A stretch of DNA of 23,651 nt from a virus. This document shows, piece after piece, positions 5,711-11,933 of this stretch. The stretch covers positions 1 through 23,651 of the IMG/VR virus record IMGVR_UViG_3300033571_018498; one strand, written 5' to 3'. Made by a program: the position numbers and the translations under genes. Numbering within the stretch: position 1 is the first letter of the stretch; each line of letters opens with the position of its first letter. The notes under the pieces were generated by a model. The model did not search any database. It saw only the letters and a program-made list of their open reading frames with translations, and was not told the origin of the DNA.

Positions 5711-7831
5711 ATGTCAAAATTAGAAAAAAAGGACGATAATTTATATAGAATTTCAGAAAATATAAGCCGTAGTATGAAAGAGAATTACGGCAATATTGAA
5801 CGATACAATAATTCGCGCGAATTTATCTTTAAATCTACACTCTCAACCAAAAATCGTAACTCCCTCGTAGCCCTAAATATGCCTGTACTTGAGTTTAATA
5901 TCTCAGAGGCATTCTTAAGTAGGTTAAGAGGTGAATTCGCCGAATCAGAGCCCGGGGTTACAGCTACTATATCAGAAGATGTGAAGAACACGCCTGAATT
6001 GGAGCAAGTAAGGGAGTTAATAGAGGGGCATTTAAGATATATATTTGACGAAGCGAGGCAAAATGGTACACAAATCAGTATTTTTGACGAAGTTACAAGC
6101 GGTGGGTTCAGCGTTGCTAAGGTTTATCCTAAATACGAAGAAGGCAGAACCTTCCGACAAAAAATAGTATTTGAGAAGTGTTACGACAGTACATTAACAG
6201 GATTTGATGTATTGGCTAGACAAGCTAGTAAAAAAGATTCTGATTACTGCTTTGAGTTATTCCCTTATCCAAAAGAAAGATTTGAAAAAACCTTCAACCG
6301 TAAAATAGAAGATGTAGATTTCAGCAAGTCTCAAGAAAAGTTCAGCTGGTACTATAAGGTAGGCGATGAAGAAATAGTAATGGTAGCTGATTACTACGAG
6401 AAAAGGAGGACTAAAAACAAAATAGTTGCTCTTTCAGACGGTAAAGTAATCCCTAAAAAAGAATATGACAAATTAGTTGAAGAGATGAGCCTTATAAGCT
6501 TAGAAGCCCCACCCGTAATAGTCCAAGAAAGAGAGATAGAAGAAGATAGAATAGTACGATATCAACTAATTGGGGATACTATTTTAAAAGAGGAAGAAGT
6601 AGACAACACTACAATGCTTGGGCATGTGTTTTTTGATGGTAATTCTGTAGTATTGAATTGTGGAGGTTCTAGGACTGAGCTAATGAACCGCCCTTATCTT
6701 ATAAATTGTCTTGGGGCACAAAAGCTTTATAATAATTTAGGTGTGGCTTTAGCGGACGAATGCCAATCGTTAAGCAAACATAAGATATTAATAGCAGAAG
6801 AATCAATATCACCAAATTACGAAGACCATATAACGCAACCACAGAAATATGATACTTTAGTCTATAGAGCGTTTTATAATAATGACCCTACAAAGCCAAA
6901 TCCTCAGCCTGTACAAATGGCTAGGTCTGCTTTCCCTTCGGAAATGTTTGCATTATTCCAATATATACCGACAATATTTCAAAACATCCTTGGTTCTTAT
7001 GATGCGTCTTTAGGGATAAATAATAATCAATTGTCAGGGATTGCTATATTACAAGGGTCAATACATTCAAGCTATACGGCTAAGCCCTTTATTAACAAAT
7101 ATATCTTAAGCTTAAATAGAGTTGCAGAGATAATATTAGATTTAATCCCTAAGGTATATGTAAATGAGATGACATTACCGATTATAACAAAAGAAGGCGA
7201 GACCCAATATTTACAGGTAAACGGAGAGGGGCAACCATCTTTAAAATATGACTCAACATCATTTAAAATAAAAGTAACTACAGGGGCGGGCTTTGCTTCT
7301 CAACAGGCACAAGCGATGACTCAATTAATCCAGTTAAGCCAAGCTATGCCGATATTCGCTCAATTCATGAATACAAAGGGGTTGAGAATCCTTGTAGATA
7401 ATCTCAACATTAAAGGGGCTGATTTATTAAAGCTTATGGCTGATGAGTTCATGCAAGAACTAGAACAGCAAAAACAAGCTGCGATGCAAGCACAGCAGGG
7501 ACAGCCTAACCCTCTTATGATGCGTGAGCAAAATAAACAAATGGAATTGCAAATAAACGCTCATAAAGCCGACATGCAGGCACAAATAGACATGAGCAAG
7601 CTTGCTTTAGAGCAAGAGAATTTACAGCTTAAACGTGCTGAACTGGCAGGTAAGATAGAAACAGAACAAGGTTATTTAGCTTTAGGTCAAGAAAAATTAG
7701 ACGCAGAAAGAGCTAGCAAGATAATAGAACATACATCTAAACAGCTAGACCAAAGCCATAGACATCATAAAGAATCATTAGAGCTTCATCATAGAATAAC
7801 AGGAAAGCCGCATTTCAGCGGGGAAAGTTAG
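5711..7831 (+). CDS. Portal protein, P22 gp1-like
   Basis: The 706 residues compare with 725 in P22 gp1. The portal forms the dodecameric ring at one vertex through which TerL drives DNA. Supporting features are the N-terminal region (RGEFAESEPGVTATIS, near residues 76-91), the segment GSYDASLGINNNQLSGIAI (about 428-446) typical of P22-like portals, and the stem/crown region AKPFINKYILSLNRVAEII. The last 130 residues are Gln-, Glu- and Lys-rich and strongly helical (KQMELQINAHKADMQAQID), the expected helical barrel. AAGGATG precedes the start by about 6 bases. It is followed by a small Lys-rich gene and then, unusually, by a leftward block rather than by scaffold. Confidence 0.9.
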   Translation: MSKLEKKDDNLYRISENISRSMKENYGNIERYNNSREFIFKSTLSTKNRNSLVALNMPVLEFNISEAFLSRLRGEFAESEPGVTATISEDVKNTPELEQVRELIEGHLRYIFDEARQNGTQISIFDEVTSGGFSVAKVYPKYEEGRTFRQKIVFEKCYDSTLTGFDVLARQASKKDSDYCFELFPYPKERFEKTFNRKIEDVDFSKSQEKFSWYYKVGDEEIVMVADYYEKRRTKNKIVALSDGKVIPKKEYDKLVEEMSLISLEAPPVIVQEREIEEDRIVRYQLIGDTILKEEEVDNTTMLGHVFFDGNSVVLNCGGSRTELMNRPYLINCLGAQKLYNNLGVALADECQSLSKHKILIAEESISPNYEDHITQPQKYDTLVYRAFYNNDPTKPNPQPVQMARSAFPSEMFALFQYIPTIFQNILGSYDASLGINNNQLSGIAILQGSIHSSYTAKPFINKYILSLNRVAEIILDLIPKVYVNEMTLPIITKEGETQYLQVNGEGQPSLKYDSTSFKIKVTTGAGFASQQAQAMTQLIQLSQAMPIFAQFMNTKGLRILVDNLNIKGADLLKLMADEFMQELEQQKQAAMQAQQGQPNPLMMREQNKQMELQINAHKADMQAQIDMSKLALEQENLQLKRAELAGKIETEQGYLALGQEKLDAERASKIIEHTSKQLDQSHRHHKESLELHHRITGKPHFSGES

Positions 7832-7853
7832 TTTAAAAATAAGGAGTAATATA

Positions 7854-8132
7854 ATGGGTATTAAATCATTTAATATAGAAGAAGGGTATAAGAAGGAAAA
7901 GAAAAAGCCTAAAAAGCCTGAAAAAAACAAGAAATGGATACAGCCTATAAAAATTAAAATGGAAAAAAAGGGGACTGTAGGGAAATTCTCTCGTGAAGCG
8001 AAAAGAGAAGGAGAAAGCACTTTAGAGCACGCCAAAGAGATTAAAGGTAGTCCTAACGCCAGCACTAAAGAAAAGAGAGAAGCGCAGTTTGCTATAAATA
8101 TGTCTAAAATAAGGCATAAGAAAAAGAAATAG
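7854..8132 (+). CDS. Lysine-rich 92-aa protein, probable minor DNA-binding or head protein
   Basis: A good AAGGAG lies 8 bases upstream. Lysine makes up over a quarter of the residues, clustered at 13-35 and at the C-terminus (IRHKKKK). The middle (GTVGKFSREAKREGESTLEH) looks like a short helical module seen in small phage proteins next to portal genes, but no named family is recognised. There is no membrane segment or signal peptide. It could neutralise DNA or contact the head; this is inference from charge and position. It ends 4 bases from the convergent frame ending at 8137, with no visible terminator between. Confidence 0.65.
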   Translation: MGIKSFNIEEGYKKEKKKPKKPEKNKKWIQPIKIKMEKKGTVGKFSREAKREGESTLEHAKEIKGSPNASTKEKREAQFAINMSKIRHKKKK

Positions 8133-8136
8133 TAAA

Positions 8137-8349
8137 TTATAAAGATAGCAATATTTTTCGTGTAGCGTGATATATTATTTCTCTTATCCGCTCACCAGAA
8201 AGGTTAAATTGTTTCCCCATTTCTTTATTGGTAGGTTTACTCTTTCCTGACAATCTATAGTATTTGTTAAAAATTTCTATATCTCTAGGGTTTAAAAGTT
8301 TTAAATATTTATCTGGCAAGTTATTACTAATAATATTATTTACCTTTTT
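8137..8349 (-). CDS. RpoH-like sigma region-4 module without a normal start codon
   Basis: Seventy residues in the -1 frame after the DUF1640-like gene at 8340-8579 end in a region-4 helix-turn-helix: LNPRDIEIFNKYYRL, then PTNKEMGKQFNLSGERIREI and YHATRKIL. It follows the sigma-32 signature (LxxRxxxI..TxxEx....LSxERxRxxxxxAxxK) closely. Regions 2 and 3 are absent, so it cannot be a complete sigma factor; a -35-binding regulator or a sigma or polymerase decoy is possible. No ATG precedes the domain in frame. A TTG at 8418 would read through the neighbour's membrane segment and has no ribosome site; an ATT at 8334 has AAAAAGG 8 bases upstream. The best alternatives are a -1 frameshift at 8349-8355 or ATT initiation. 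Confidence 0.55.
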   Translation of the reverse strand, partial: KKVNNIISNNLPDKYLKLLNPRDIEIFNKYYRLSGKSKPTNKEMGKQFNLSGERIREIIYHATRKILLSL

Positions 8350-8579
8350 AAAAAAAGACTTAATACTAAAAGAAAAGTAGAAATTACAAAAGGGGAGATA
8401 ATCGCACCCAAAATCCAATATATAATTTTTATATCATCTTTGGTGGCTAATTTATTCTGTTGATTATCCAATATTTCTTTTTGTAATTCTGCCTGAACTT
8501 CAGCCTGCTTATCTGAAATGCCGACCTCTTTAAGCCTATTAGCGTATTTTAATGTGTCGAATATAGTTGTGTGTGCCAT
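8340..8579 (-). CDS. DUF1640-like coiled-coil membrane protein, 79 aa
   Basis: This is the most canonical DUF1640-like member of the window: head IFDTLKYANRLKEVGISDK (residues 6-24), helix AEVQAELQKEIL, linker LATKDDI and a C-terminal membrane segment (52-76, IYWILGAIISPFVI...). The head is nearly the same as in the rightward proteins at 4949 and 5310, so these are paralogs on opposite strands. The gene is preceded by overlapping palindromes at 8626-8658, so it probably has its own regulated leftward promoter. No strong Shine-Dalgarno is visible before its ATG. Its last codons carry a -1 slippery site leading into a sigma region-4-like domain; a fusion would be a membrane-tethered DNA-binding protein. 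Confidence 0.7.
   Translation of the reverse strand: MAHTTIFDTLKYANRLKEVGISDKQAEVQAELQKEILDNQQNKLATKDDIKIIYWILGAIISPFVISTFLLVLSLFLKR
8349..8355 (-). other. T TTT TTA slippery heptamer (candidate -1 frameshift site)
   Basis: Read leftward, TTT (8354-8352) and TTA (8351-8349) are zero-frame codons of the DUF1640-like gene, three codons before its TAA at 8342-8340. T TTT TTA is a well-known -1 heptamer type (the HIV-1 gag-pol site). A -1 slip would join 77 residues of the membrane protein to 70 residues of the sigma-like module, giving 147. A second weaker site, A AAA AGG, overlaps just downstream. No strong downstream stem was found. Confidence 0.4.
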
Positions 8580-8625
8580 GTAACATATTATATCATAAAA
8601 TTAATACATTAGTTCAAAATAAGTC

Positions 8626-8658
8626 GGTTACATTTTGTAACCACCTATATTGGTAGTT
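8626..8658. promoter_or_regulatory. Two overlapping palindromes upstream of the leftward DUF1640-like gene
   Basis: GGTTACA-TTT-TGTAACC (8626-8642) is a perfect 17-bp palindrome. It shares its AACC with AACCACC-TATATT-GGTAGTT (8639-8658), which has one mismatch. Overlapping sites of this size are typical for dimeric HTH regulators binding next to each other. They lie 47 bases before the start at 8579, inside the only sizeable gap of the leftward block. The four-HTH protein encoded upstream is an obvious candidate ligand, but this is inference. Confidence 0.45.
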
Positions 8659-8716
8659 ATATATTCTGCAATTGCTTTAAATCGCTTGTAGGCTTGTGAA
8701 TCTCTAATAACAATAA

Positions 8717-9001
8717 TTACCTAATGCCCATAGGGTTTTTTTGCCATTTATCCATTATTTCTAACAAAATAGTGCTATCTTTTACTCTTTCTTTGGGGAT
8801 TTTCCCTGATTTCATAGCTGCAAAAAGGGAATTGTAAAACATCATGAAAAATATGTTTAAACAATCTACCTCATGAAGAGAAGATTTTATTATCGTTTTG
8901 TATATACCAAAAGATATATCGCTTATGCAGTTTTTCTCTTCTTTAATAAGCTTGCTATGCCTTTTATTTATTTTCGCAAGCATCCTTTCTAAATTAAACA
9001 T
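8717..9001 (-). CDS. Small helical protein, 94 aa, member of a four-gene family in this block
   Basis: AGGAG lies 8 bases before the ATG. The protein is all helical by composition. A segment starting SSLHEVDCLNIFFMMFYNSL and ending MKSGKIPKE resembles segments in the three other small proteins of this block (9012, 10469, 10784): an aromatic or Ser/Thr pair, L-x-E/Q, about 20 helical residues, then a Gly/Lys turn and a last helix. No known family is recognised. It is the last gene of the tightly spaced leftward operon before the gap at 8580-8716. Bulky hydrophobic residues (FFMMFY) suggest a packed core or an oligomer interface rather than a membrane segment. Confidence 0.6.
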   Translation of the reverse strand: MFNLERMLAKINKRHSKLIKEEKNCISDISFGIYKTIIKSSLHEVDCLNIFFMMFYNSLFAAMKSGKIPKERVKDSTILLEIMDKWQKNPMGIR

Positions 9002-9011
9002 CTCAGTACTC

Positions 9012-9296
9012 CTAATTTTTGTTTTGTTCTGATAACTCTAATTCCATTATTTTCACGAATAAATTATTTATAGATTCGGTTATAGCGTTTATTTCCTTAC
9101 CTAAATTTTTTAAATCATTAGTGATTTTTTTTTCGGTGATTCTTCTATTAACTTCGCTTAATAATTCTAATCCTACATCTAAATTAATAAAAAGGCTTTC
9201 TTCAAGGGAATAGTCGCTATTTAAAAAGAAAGAGTTTATTTTTGATATAGCCTTCTCGTAAGAGTCAACTCTTTTATCTTCTGTTTTTTTAGACAT
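9012..9296 (-). CDS. Small acidic helical protein, 94 aa, member of a four-gene family
   Basis: The gene starts 2 bases after the stop of the four-HTH regulator, with AGAGGGG upstream, so the two are translated together. A polar N-terminus (SKKTEDKRVDSYEKA) precedes the shared pattern, here YSLEESLFINLDVGLELLSE and ITEKKITND, then a C-terminal heptad-like helix (INAITESINNLFVKIMELEL). Similarity to the small proteins at 8717, 10469 and 10784 is seen by eye at the level of spacing and residue type, not strong identity. No function can be assigned. A partner or modulator of the regulator it is coupled to is a reasonable inference. Confidence 0.6.
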   Translation of the reverse strand: MSKKTEDKRVDSYEKAISKINSFFLNSDYSLEESLFINLDVGLELLSEVNRRITEKKITNDLKNLGKEINAITESINNLFVKIMELELSEQNKN

Positions 9297-9298
9297 GC

Positions 9299-10450
9299 TT
9301 ATACCCCTCTAATTATTATTTCAATTTGGATATTGCCCTTTTTGTCTGTTATAGGTAATTCTATCCTTTGTAGTTCTTCTTTGATTGTTGTCTCTTTTAT
9401 AGGTTCTTCTGTTATTTGTTTGTATCTATCAATACGTTCTTTATGGTTGCCAATGCGGTTCACCCTGTCAGAGACTTTTGAGTTGCATTTATTTAGCAGT
9501 GTATTGTAGTCTACTCCATAAAAATCAGACACTTTCCTCAACAATTCCTTGGTCGGGCAATAACTTTTACTGGGGTTTTCTAACATACTTAATGCAGAAC
9601 AAGAAATTTTAGATTTTACAGCTACTTCCTTTGCGGTGAGATTCTTCTCTAATCTTATTTTTTTTAAAAAATCTCCTAGCTCATTATTTTTATTTTCCAT
9701 GAATTCTTTTTTATATTTGGCTGCCTGATTCATCATGAATGTCCTACTAACACCATAAAGGTCGGCTATTTTTATTAACATGGCTGATGATGGAGTTAAG
9801 TATTGATTGGCTCTTTCCAAGTCTTTAAGGTATTCTTTCCGTACTTTAAAATAAGAACATGCTTTATTTATAGAGATTTTCTTCGCTATTCTTAAACCCT
9901 TAATTAAATCAGAAAAGTTTTTTATATTTTTAACGTCTAAATTCTCTTCTATATACTTTTGGTCTAAAGCAGAATCTTCGCCCAATAACTCATCTAATGT
10001 TATATTATAGGCTTCGGCTAATTTTATAAGTACATCATAGTACGGATATCTTTTAATATTTATATTTTCTATTTTTTTTAAATAATCTATAGTTGAACCA
10101 GTTAGTAAAGATAATTCGGGAAAAGATATTTTTTTAATATCACGTAACTTTTTAAGGTTTTCTTTAAGGAATATATCTTTATAATTTAAAACATCTTTCT
10201 TTTTTATATTTGTTTTTTGAATATATAAAGGGCTGTAATTAGTATAAAAATTTAGTATTCTGTCATAGATAGGTCTGTTTTTTTCATATGATGTAGATGG
10301 ATTTTCTAAAAAAGTCAGATAGCTTACGCTAACTCCTATTTTTTCAGCAGCCTCGGCAAGCGTCAAATTCCTATTTGTCCTGATATTTTTTATTTTATTC
10401 GCTGTGTTATTAAACAACAAAACAGAAACGTTTTTTTGTGCATCTTCCAT
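9299..10450 (-). CDS. Transcription regulator with four tandem XRE HTH domains, 383 aa
   Basis: Four lambda-repressor-like HTH units are spaced about 80 residues apart: 17-77 (LTLAEAAEKIGVSVSYLTFLE), 97-157 (FPELSLLTGSTIDYLKKIE), 180-240 (INKACSYFKVRKEYLKDLE) and 258-319 (TAKEVAVKSKISCSALSMLE). Each ends with the usual helix-4/5 segment before a hydrophobic turn (YNITLDELL, YGVSRTFMM, YGVDYNTLL). Units 1 and 4 share LENPSxSY, suggesting duplication. The C-terminal 60 residues have a basic stretch and a beta-like end (GNIQIEIIIRGV). AAGGAG lies 8 bases upstream. Single- and two-unit XRE proteins are common in phages, while four in one chain is unusual. It should bind several half-sites; the palindromes at 8626-8658 and 11823-11865 are candidates. 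Confidence 0.85.
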   Translation of the reverse strand: MEDAQKNVSVLLFNNTANKIKNIRTNRNLTLAEAAEKIGVSVSYLTFLENPSTSYEKNRPIYDRILNFYTNYSPLYIQKTNIKKKDVLNYKDIFLKENLKKLRDIKKISFPELSLLTGSTIDYLKKIENINIKRYPYYDVLIKLAEAYNITLDELLGEDSALDQKYIEENLDVKNIKNFSDLIKGLRIAKKISINKACSYFKVRKEYLKDLERANQYLTPSSAMLIKIADLYGVSRTFMMNQAAKYKKEFMENKNNELGDFLKKIRLEKNLTAKEVAVKSKISCSALSMLENPSKSYCPTKELLRKVSDFYGVDYNTLLNKCNSKVSDRVNRIGNHKERIDRYKQITEEPIKETTIKEELQRIELPITDKKGNIQIEIIIRGV

Positions 10451-10468
10451 TTTAATTACTCCTTATTA

Positions 10469-10783
10469 TTATATTTCAAAAGTTTCGTAGTCTTTAAGTC
10501 CTCTTTTATCTTCTGCTTTTTTTATAGTGTCACGCATTTGTTGAATGTGTTTGTTAACTATTATATTGCTTGCATTTTTAATGCTTTCTTTGACTTTTTT
10601 AATTGCTTCAATATATTCTTCGCCTTCAAAAAGTTCTTTTTGTAATCCTTTGTCTATATATGCACAATATATCGTTTGCAGGGCTTGTAAGGCTTGAGGA
10701 AGGGTAAAATTAGGCGGGGATAATATATTACATATGTCTTTATGGGCTTTTTTATATATAGAATATTCGTTGTTGTCAAACAT
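10469..10783 (-). CDS. Small helical protein, 104 aa, member of a four-gene family
   Basis: The ATG directly follows the stop of the preceding gene (TAAATG) and AAGGA lies within that gene's last codons, showing translational coupling. The N-terminus is polar; the shared pattern appears as FTLPQALQALQTIYCAYID and LFEGEEYIEAIKK. The C-terminal third is charged and helical (RDTIKKAEDKRGLKDYE). No known family. The gene directly upstream (10784-11026) is its closest relative by pattern, so a local duplication is plausible. Confidence 0.6.
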   Translation of the reverse strand: MFDNNEYSIYKKAHKDICNILSPPNFTLPQALQALQTIYCAYIDKGLQKELFEGEEYIEAIKKVKESIKNASNIIVNKHIQQMRDTIKKAEDKRGLKDYETFEI

Positions 10784-11026
10784 TTATTTGTCCTTTTTTT
10801 CATTAAATGATGCCAATATTGTTAAAAGGAGCTGTAGTTTCTTCTTGTATTTTTTATCGTCTGTAATTTCCCCACTATCTATCCTTTCAATTATTTCATT
10901 TACTAAGCTATAGAATAAAGAAGCAACGACCTCAAATGCTTCGTTTAACGTATATTTTTCTTTAGGGAACATAAAATACATCTCTCTTATCTTTGCCTTT
11001 ATTTCTTCTTTTGTTTTATCAGACAT
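10784..11026 (-). CDS. Small helical protein, 80 aa, member of a four-gene family
   Basis: The ATG at 11026 is chosen because AAAGGAG stands 5 bases upstream; an in-frame ATG at 11056 would overlap the previous gene and has no ribosome site. The product reads MSDKTKEEIKAKIREMYFMF, then the family pattern YTLNEAFEVVASLFYSLVNE and IDSGEITDDKKY, and ends in a Lys-rich helix. All-helical, soluble, acidic-basic mixed charge. Function unknown; the family context and the four-HTH regulator two genes downstream suggest a regulatory or host-interaction cassette. Confidence 0.6.
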   Translation of the reverse strand: MSDKTKEEIKAKIREMYFMFPKEKYTLNEAFEVVASLFYSLVNEIIERIDSGEITDDKKYKKKLQLLLTILASFNEKKDK

Positions 11027-11037
11027 TTCAACTCCTT

Positions 11038-11382
11038 TTATACACATGACGAACATGGGATATTAGCCATGTTACTAACTACGTTTGCATAATTATTAAA
11101 TAAAAAATAATTAAAAACAGTTAAGAGGGATATTATAAGCAAGACCAATATCGTGACATTACGCCAACCTCCTACCGCTCTATTTAGGCTTATAATCTTG
11201 CTTTCTATAGAACGCATTTCTTTTTTAATAAGCTCAAACTCAAATCTTAATTTATCCTCACTAAAAGCCGATTCGTTTTTGCTTTTTTCATACTTAACTA
11301 AAGAGTTAATAACATCCTTGTTGATACCGCATTTCTCTAATTCTATTGCTAAATCTATAATGTCGTAATTATTACATTTCAT
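11038..11382 (-). CDS. DUF1640-like membrane-anchored coiled-coil protein, 114 aa
   Basis: AGGAG lies 7 bases before the ATG, which overlaps the previous stop (ATGA, 11382-11379). An N-terminal helical head (YDIIDLAIELEKCGINKDVI) is followed by a coiled coil with heptads (DKLRFEFELIKKEMRSIESK, 43-62) and one membrane segment (about 75-95). After it comes a short tail with three cysteines (PCSSCV at the very C-terminus plus C110), which may be lipidated or disulfide-bonded if exported; that is speculation. The head resembles the 69-residue protein at 4743 more than the IFDTLKY type. It probably assembles with other family members at the membrane. Confidence 0.65.
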   Translation of the reverse strand: MKCNNYDIIDLAIELEKCGINKDVINSLVKYEKSKNESAFSEDKLRFEFELIKKEMRSIESKIISLNRAVGGWRNVTILVLLIISLLTVFNYFLFNNYANVVSNMANIPCSSCV

Positions 11383-11570
11383 TTTTTGACTCCTATAGTG
11401 TGCTTTTCAAGAATTCTTTTAACCTCAGATATTTCGGCATCTATTATTTTATCTAAGTTTTTGCCTAATGCAGCCCACGTATTAATACGCAACGATATGT
11501 ATTTATTATCTTCCCCGACGAGTTTTTTAGCTTCGTTATAAATATAGTCAGTTACTCTTACGAATTTCAT
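11379..11570 (-). CDS. ParD-like ribbon-helix-helix protein, 63 aa
   Basis: The sequence runs MKFVRVTDYIYNEAKKLVGE, then ISLRINTWAALGKNLDKIID and a C-terminal helix. The order of a short strand (VRV), a helix, Ser-x-R-x-N-x-W-A-x-L-G and a further helix is that of ParD_like (PF11903-type) antitoxin proteins, a ribbon-helix-helix DNA-binding group. No toxin of the ParE or HicA kind is adjacent: the next gene is a coiled-coil membrane protein, so a solitary regulator is as likely as an antitoxin. It is the first gene of the leftward block, next to the large control region, fitting autoregulation. No clear Shine-Dalgarno precedes the ATG. Confidence 0.6.
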   Translation of the reverse strand: MKFVRVTDYIYNEAKKLVGEDNKYISLRINTWAALGKNLDKIIDAEISEVKRILEKHTIGVKK

Positions 11571-11642
11571 GGATAAAAACCATTTTTTTTGTTTGAAGTT
11601 GGATAAAATTTGTGGTTAAGGATAGATGGGAACTAGTAATTG

Positions 11643-11669
11643 TGAATAATTCGAATTGTTCGTTGTCAA
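11643..11669 (-). promoter_or_regulatory. Possible leftward promoter for the 11570-8717 operon
   Basis: Read leftward, a perfect TTGACA (11669-11664) is followed after 15 bases by TATTCA (11648-11643). The spacer is short and holds the palindrome AATTCGAATT (11648-11657), a possible operator. The exact -35 hexamer and position about 75 bases before the ParD-like gene support it; the weak -10 and short spacer count against it. Confidence 0.25.
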
Positions 11670-11822
11670 TAAGTCCTTTTTTAAGCATTTCTTAAATAAT
11701 ACATTTAAAAAGATTAATAATTTTAACATATAAAAAAAACAAAAAATACGGTAAAAAAATATATTTATTTTCTATTGACTTTTCAAAATTTCTTGATCTT
11801 GACTTTATCTCGTTATTAACAT

Positions 11823-11865
11823 AACCTTAAATAAGGTTGTGGATAACTTTAATTAAAAAGTTATC
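11823..11865. promoter_or_regulatory. Two adjacent inverted repeats upstream of the scaffold gene
   Basis: AACCTT-AAAT-AAGGTT (11823-11838) is a perfect 6-bp-arm palindrome. Three bases later GATAACTTT (11842-11850) pairs exactly with AAAGTTATC (11857-11865) around AATTAA. Both lie about 70-110 bases before the scaffold start, right after a TTGACT hexamer, as expected for operators of the structural promoter. Confidence 0.4.
11838..11846 (-). promoter_or_regulatory. DnaA-box match TTATCCACA (reverse strand)
   Basis: TGTGGATAA at 11838-11846 is the exact complement of the strong DnaA box TTATCCACA. It borders a very AT-rich stretch. A single box is not an origin, and it overlaps the inverted repeats, so it may be coincidental. 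Confidence 0.3.
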
Positions 11866-11933
11866 TATGTACGCAGCTGTGCGGTAAAAACAGTAATACC
11901 ATGACTCAGGGTTAACAGTCAAAGGGGTTTTAA

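Larger units (their letters stand above)
11571..11933. promoter_or_regulatory. Divergent AT-rich control region between leftward block and scaffold gene
   Basis: This 363-base gap separates the leftward ParD-like gene from the rightward scaffold gene and contains no credible gene. It has a very AT-rich stretch at about 11690-11770 with few G or C bases, two TTGACT hexamers (11775-11780, 11799-11804), two adjacent inverted repeats and one DnaA-box match, entered separately. It probably carries both the leftward promoter and the promoter of the long structural operon; a replication origin is another possibility. Confidence 0.5.

Noticed and set aside
8137-8418. A TTG at 8418 as the start of the sigma region-4-like protein
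   Set aside because: It would translate the overlapping membrane-segment codons out of frame, has no Shine-Dalgarno, and gives an N-terminus without any domain logic.
11379-11570. A toxin-antitoxin pair
   Set aside because: The ParD-like protein looks like an antitoxin-type DNA-binding protein, but neither neighbour resembles ParE, RelE, HicA or another toxin; the adjacent gene is a membrane coiled-coil protein.
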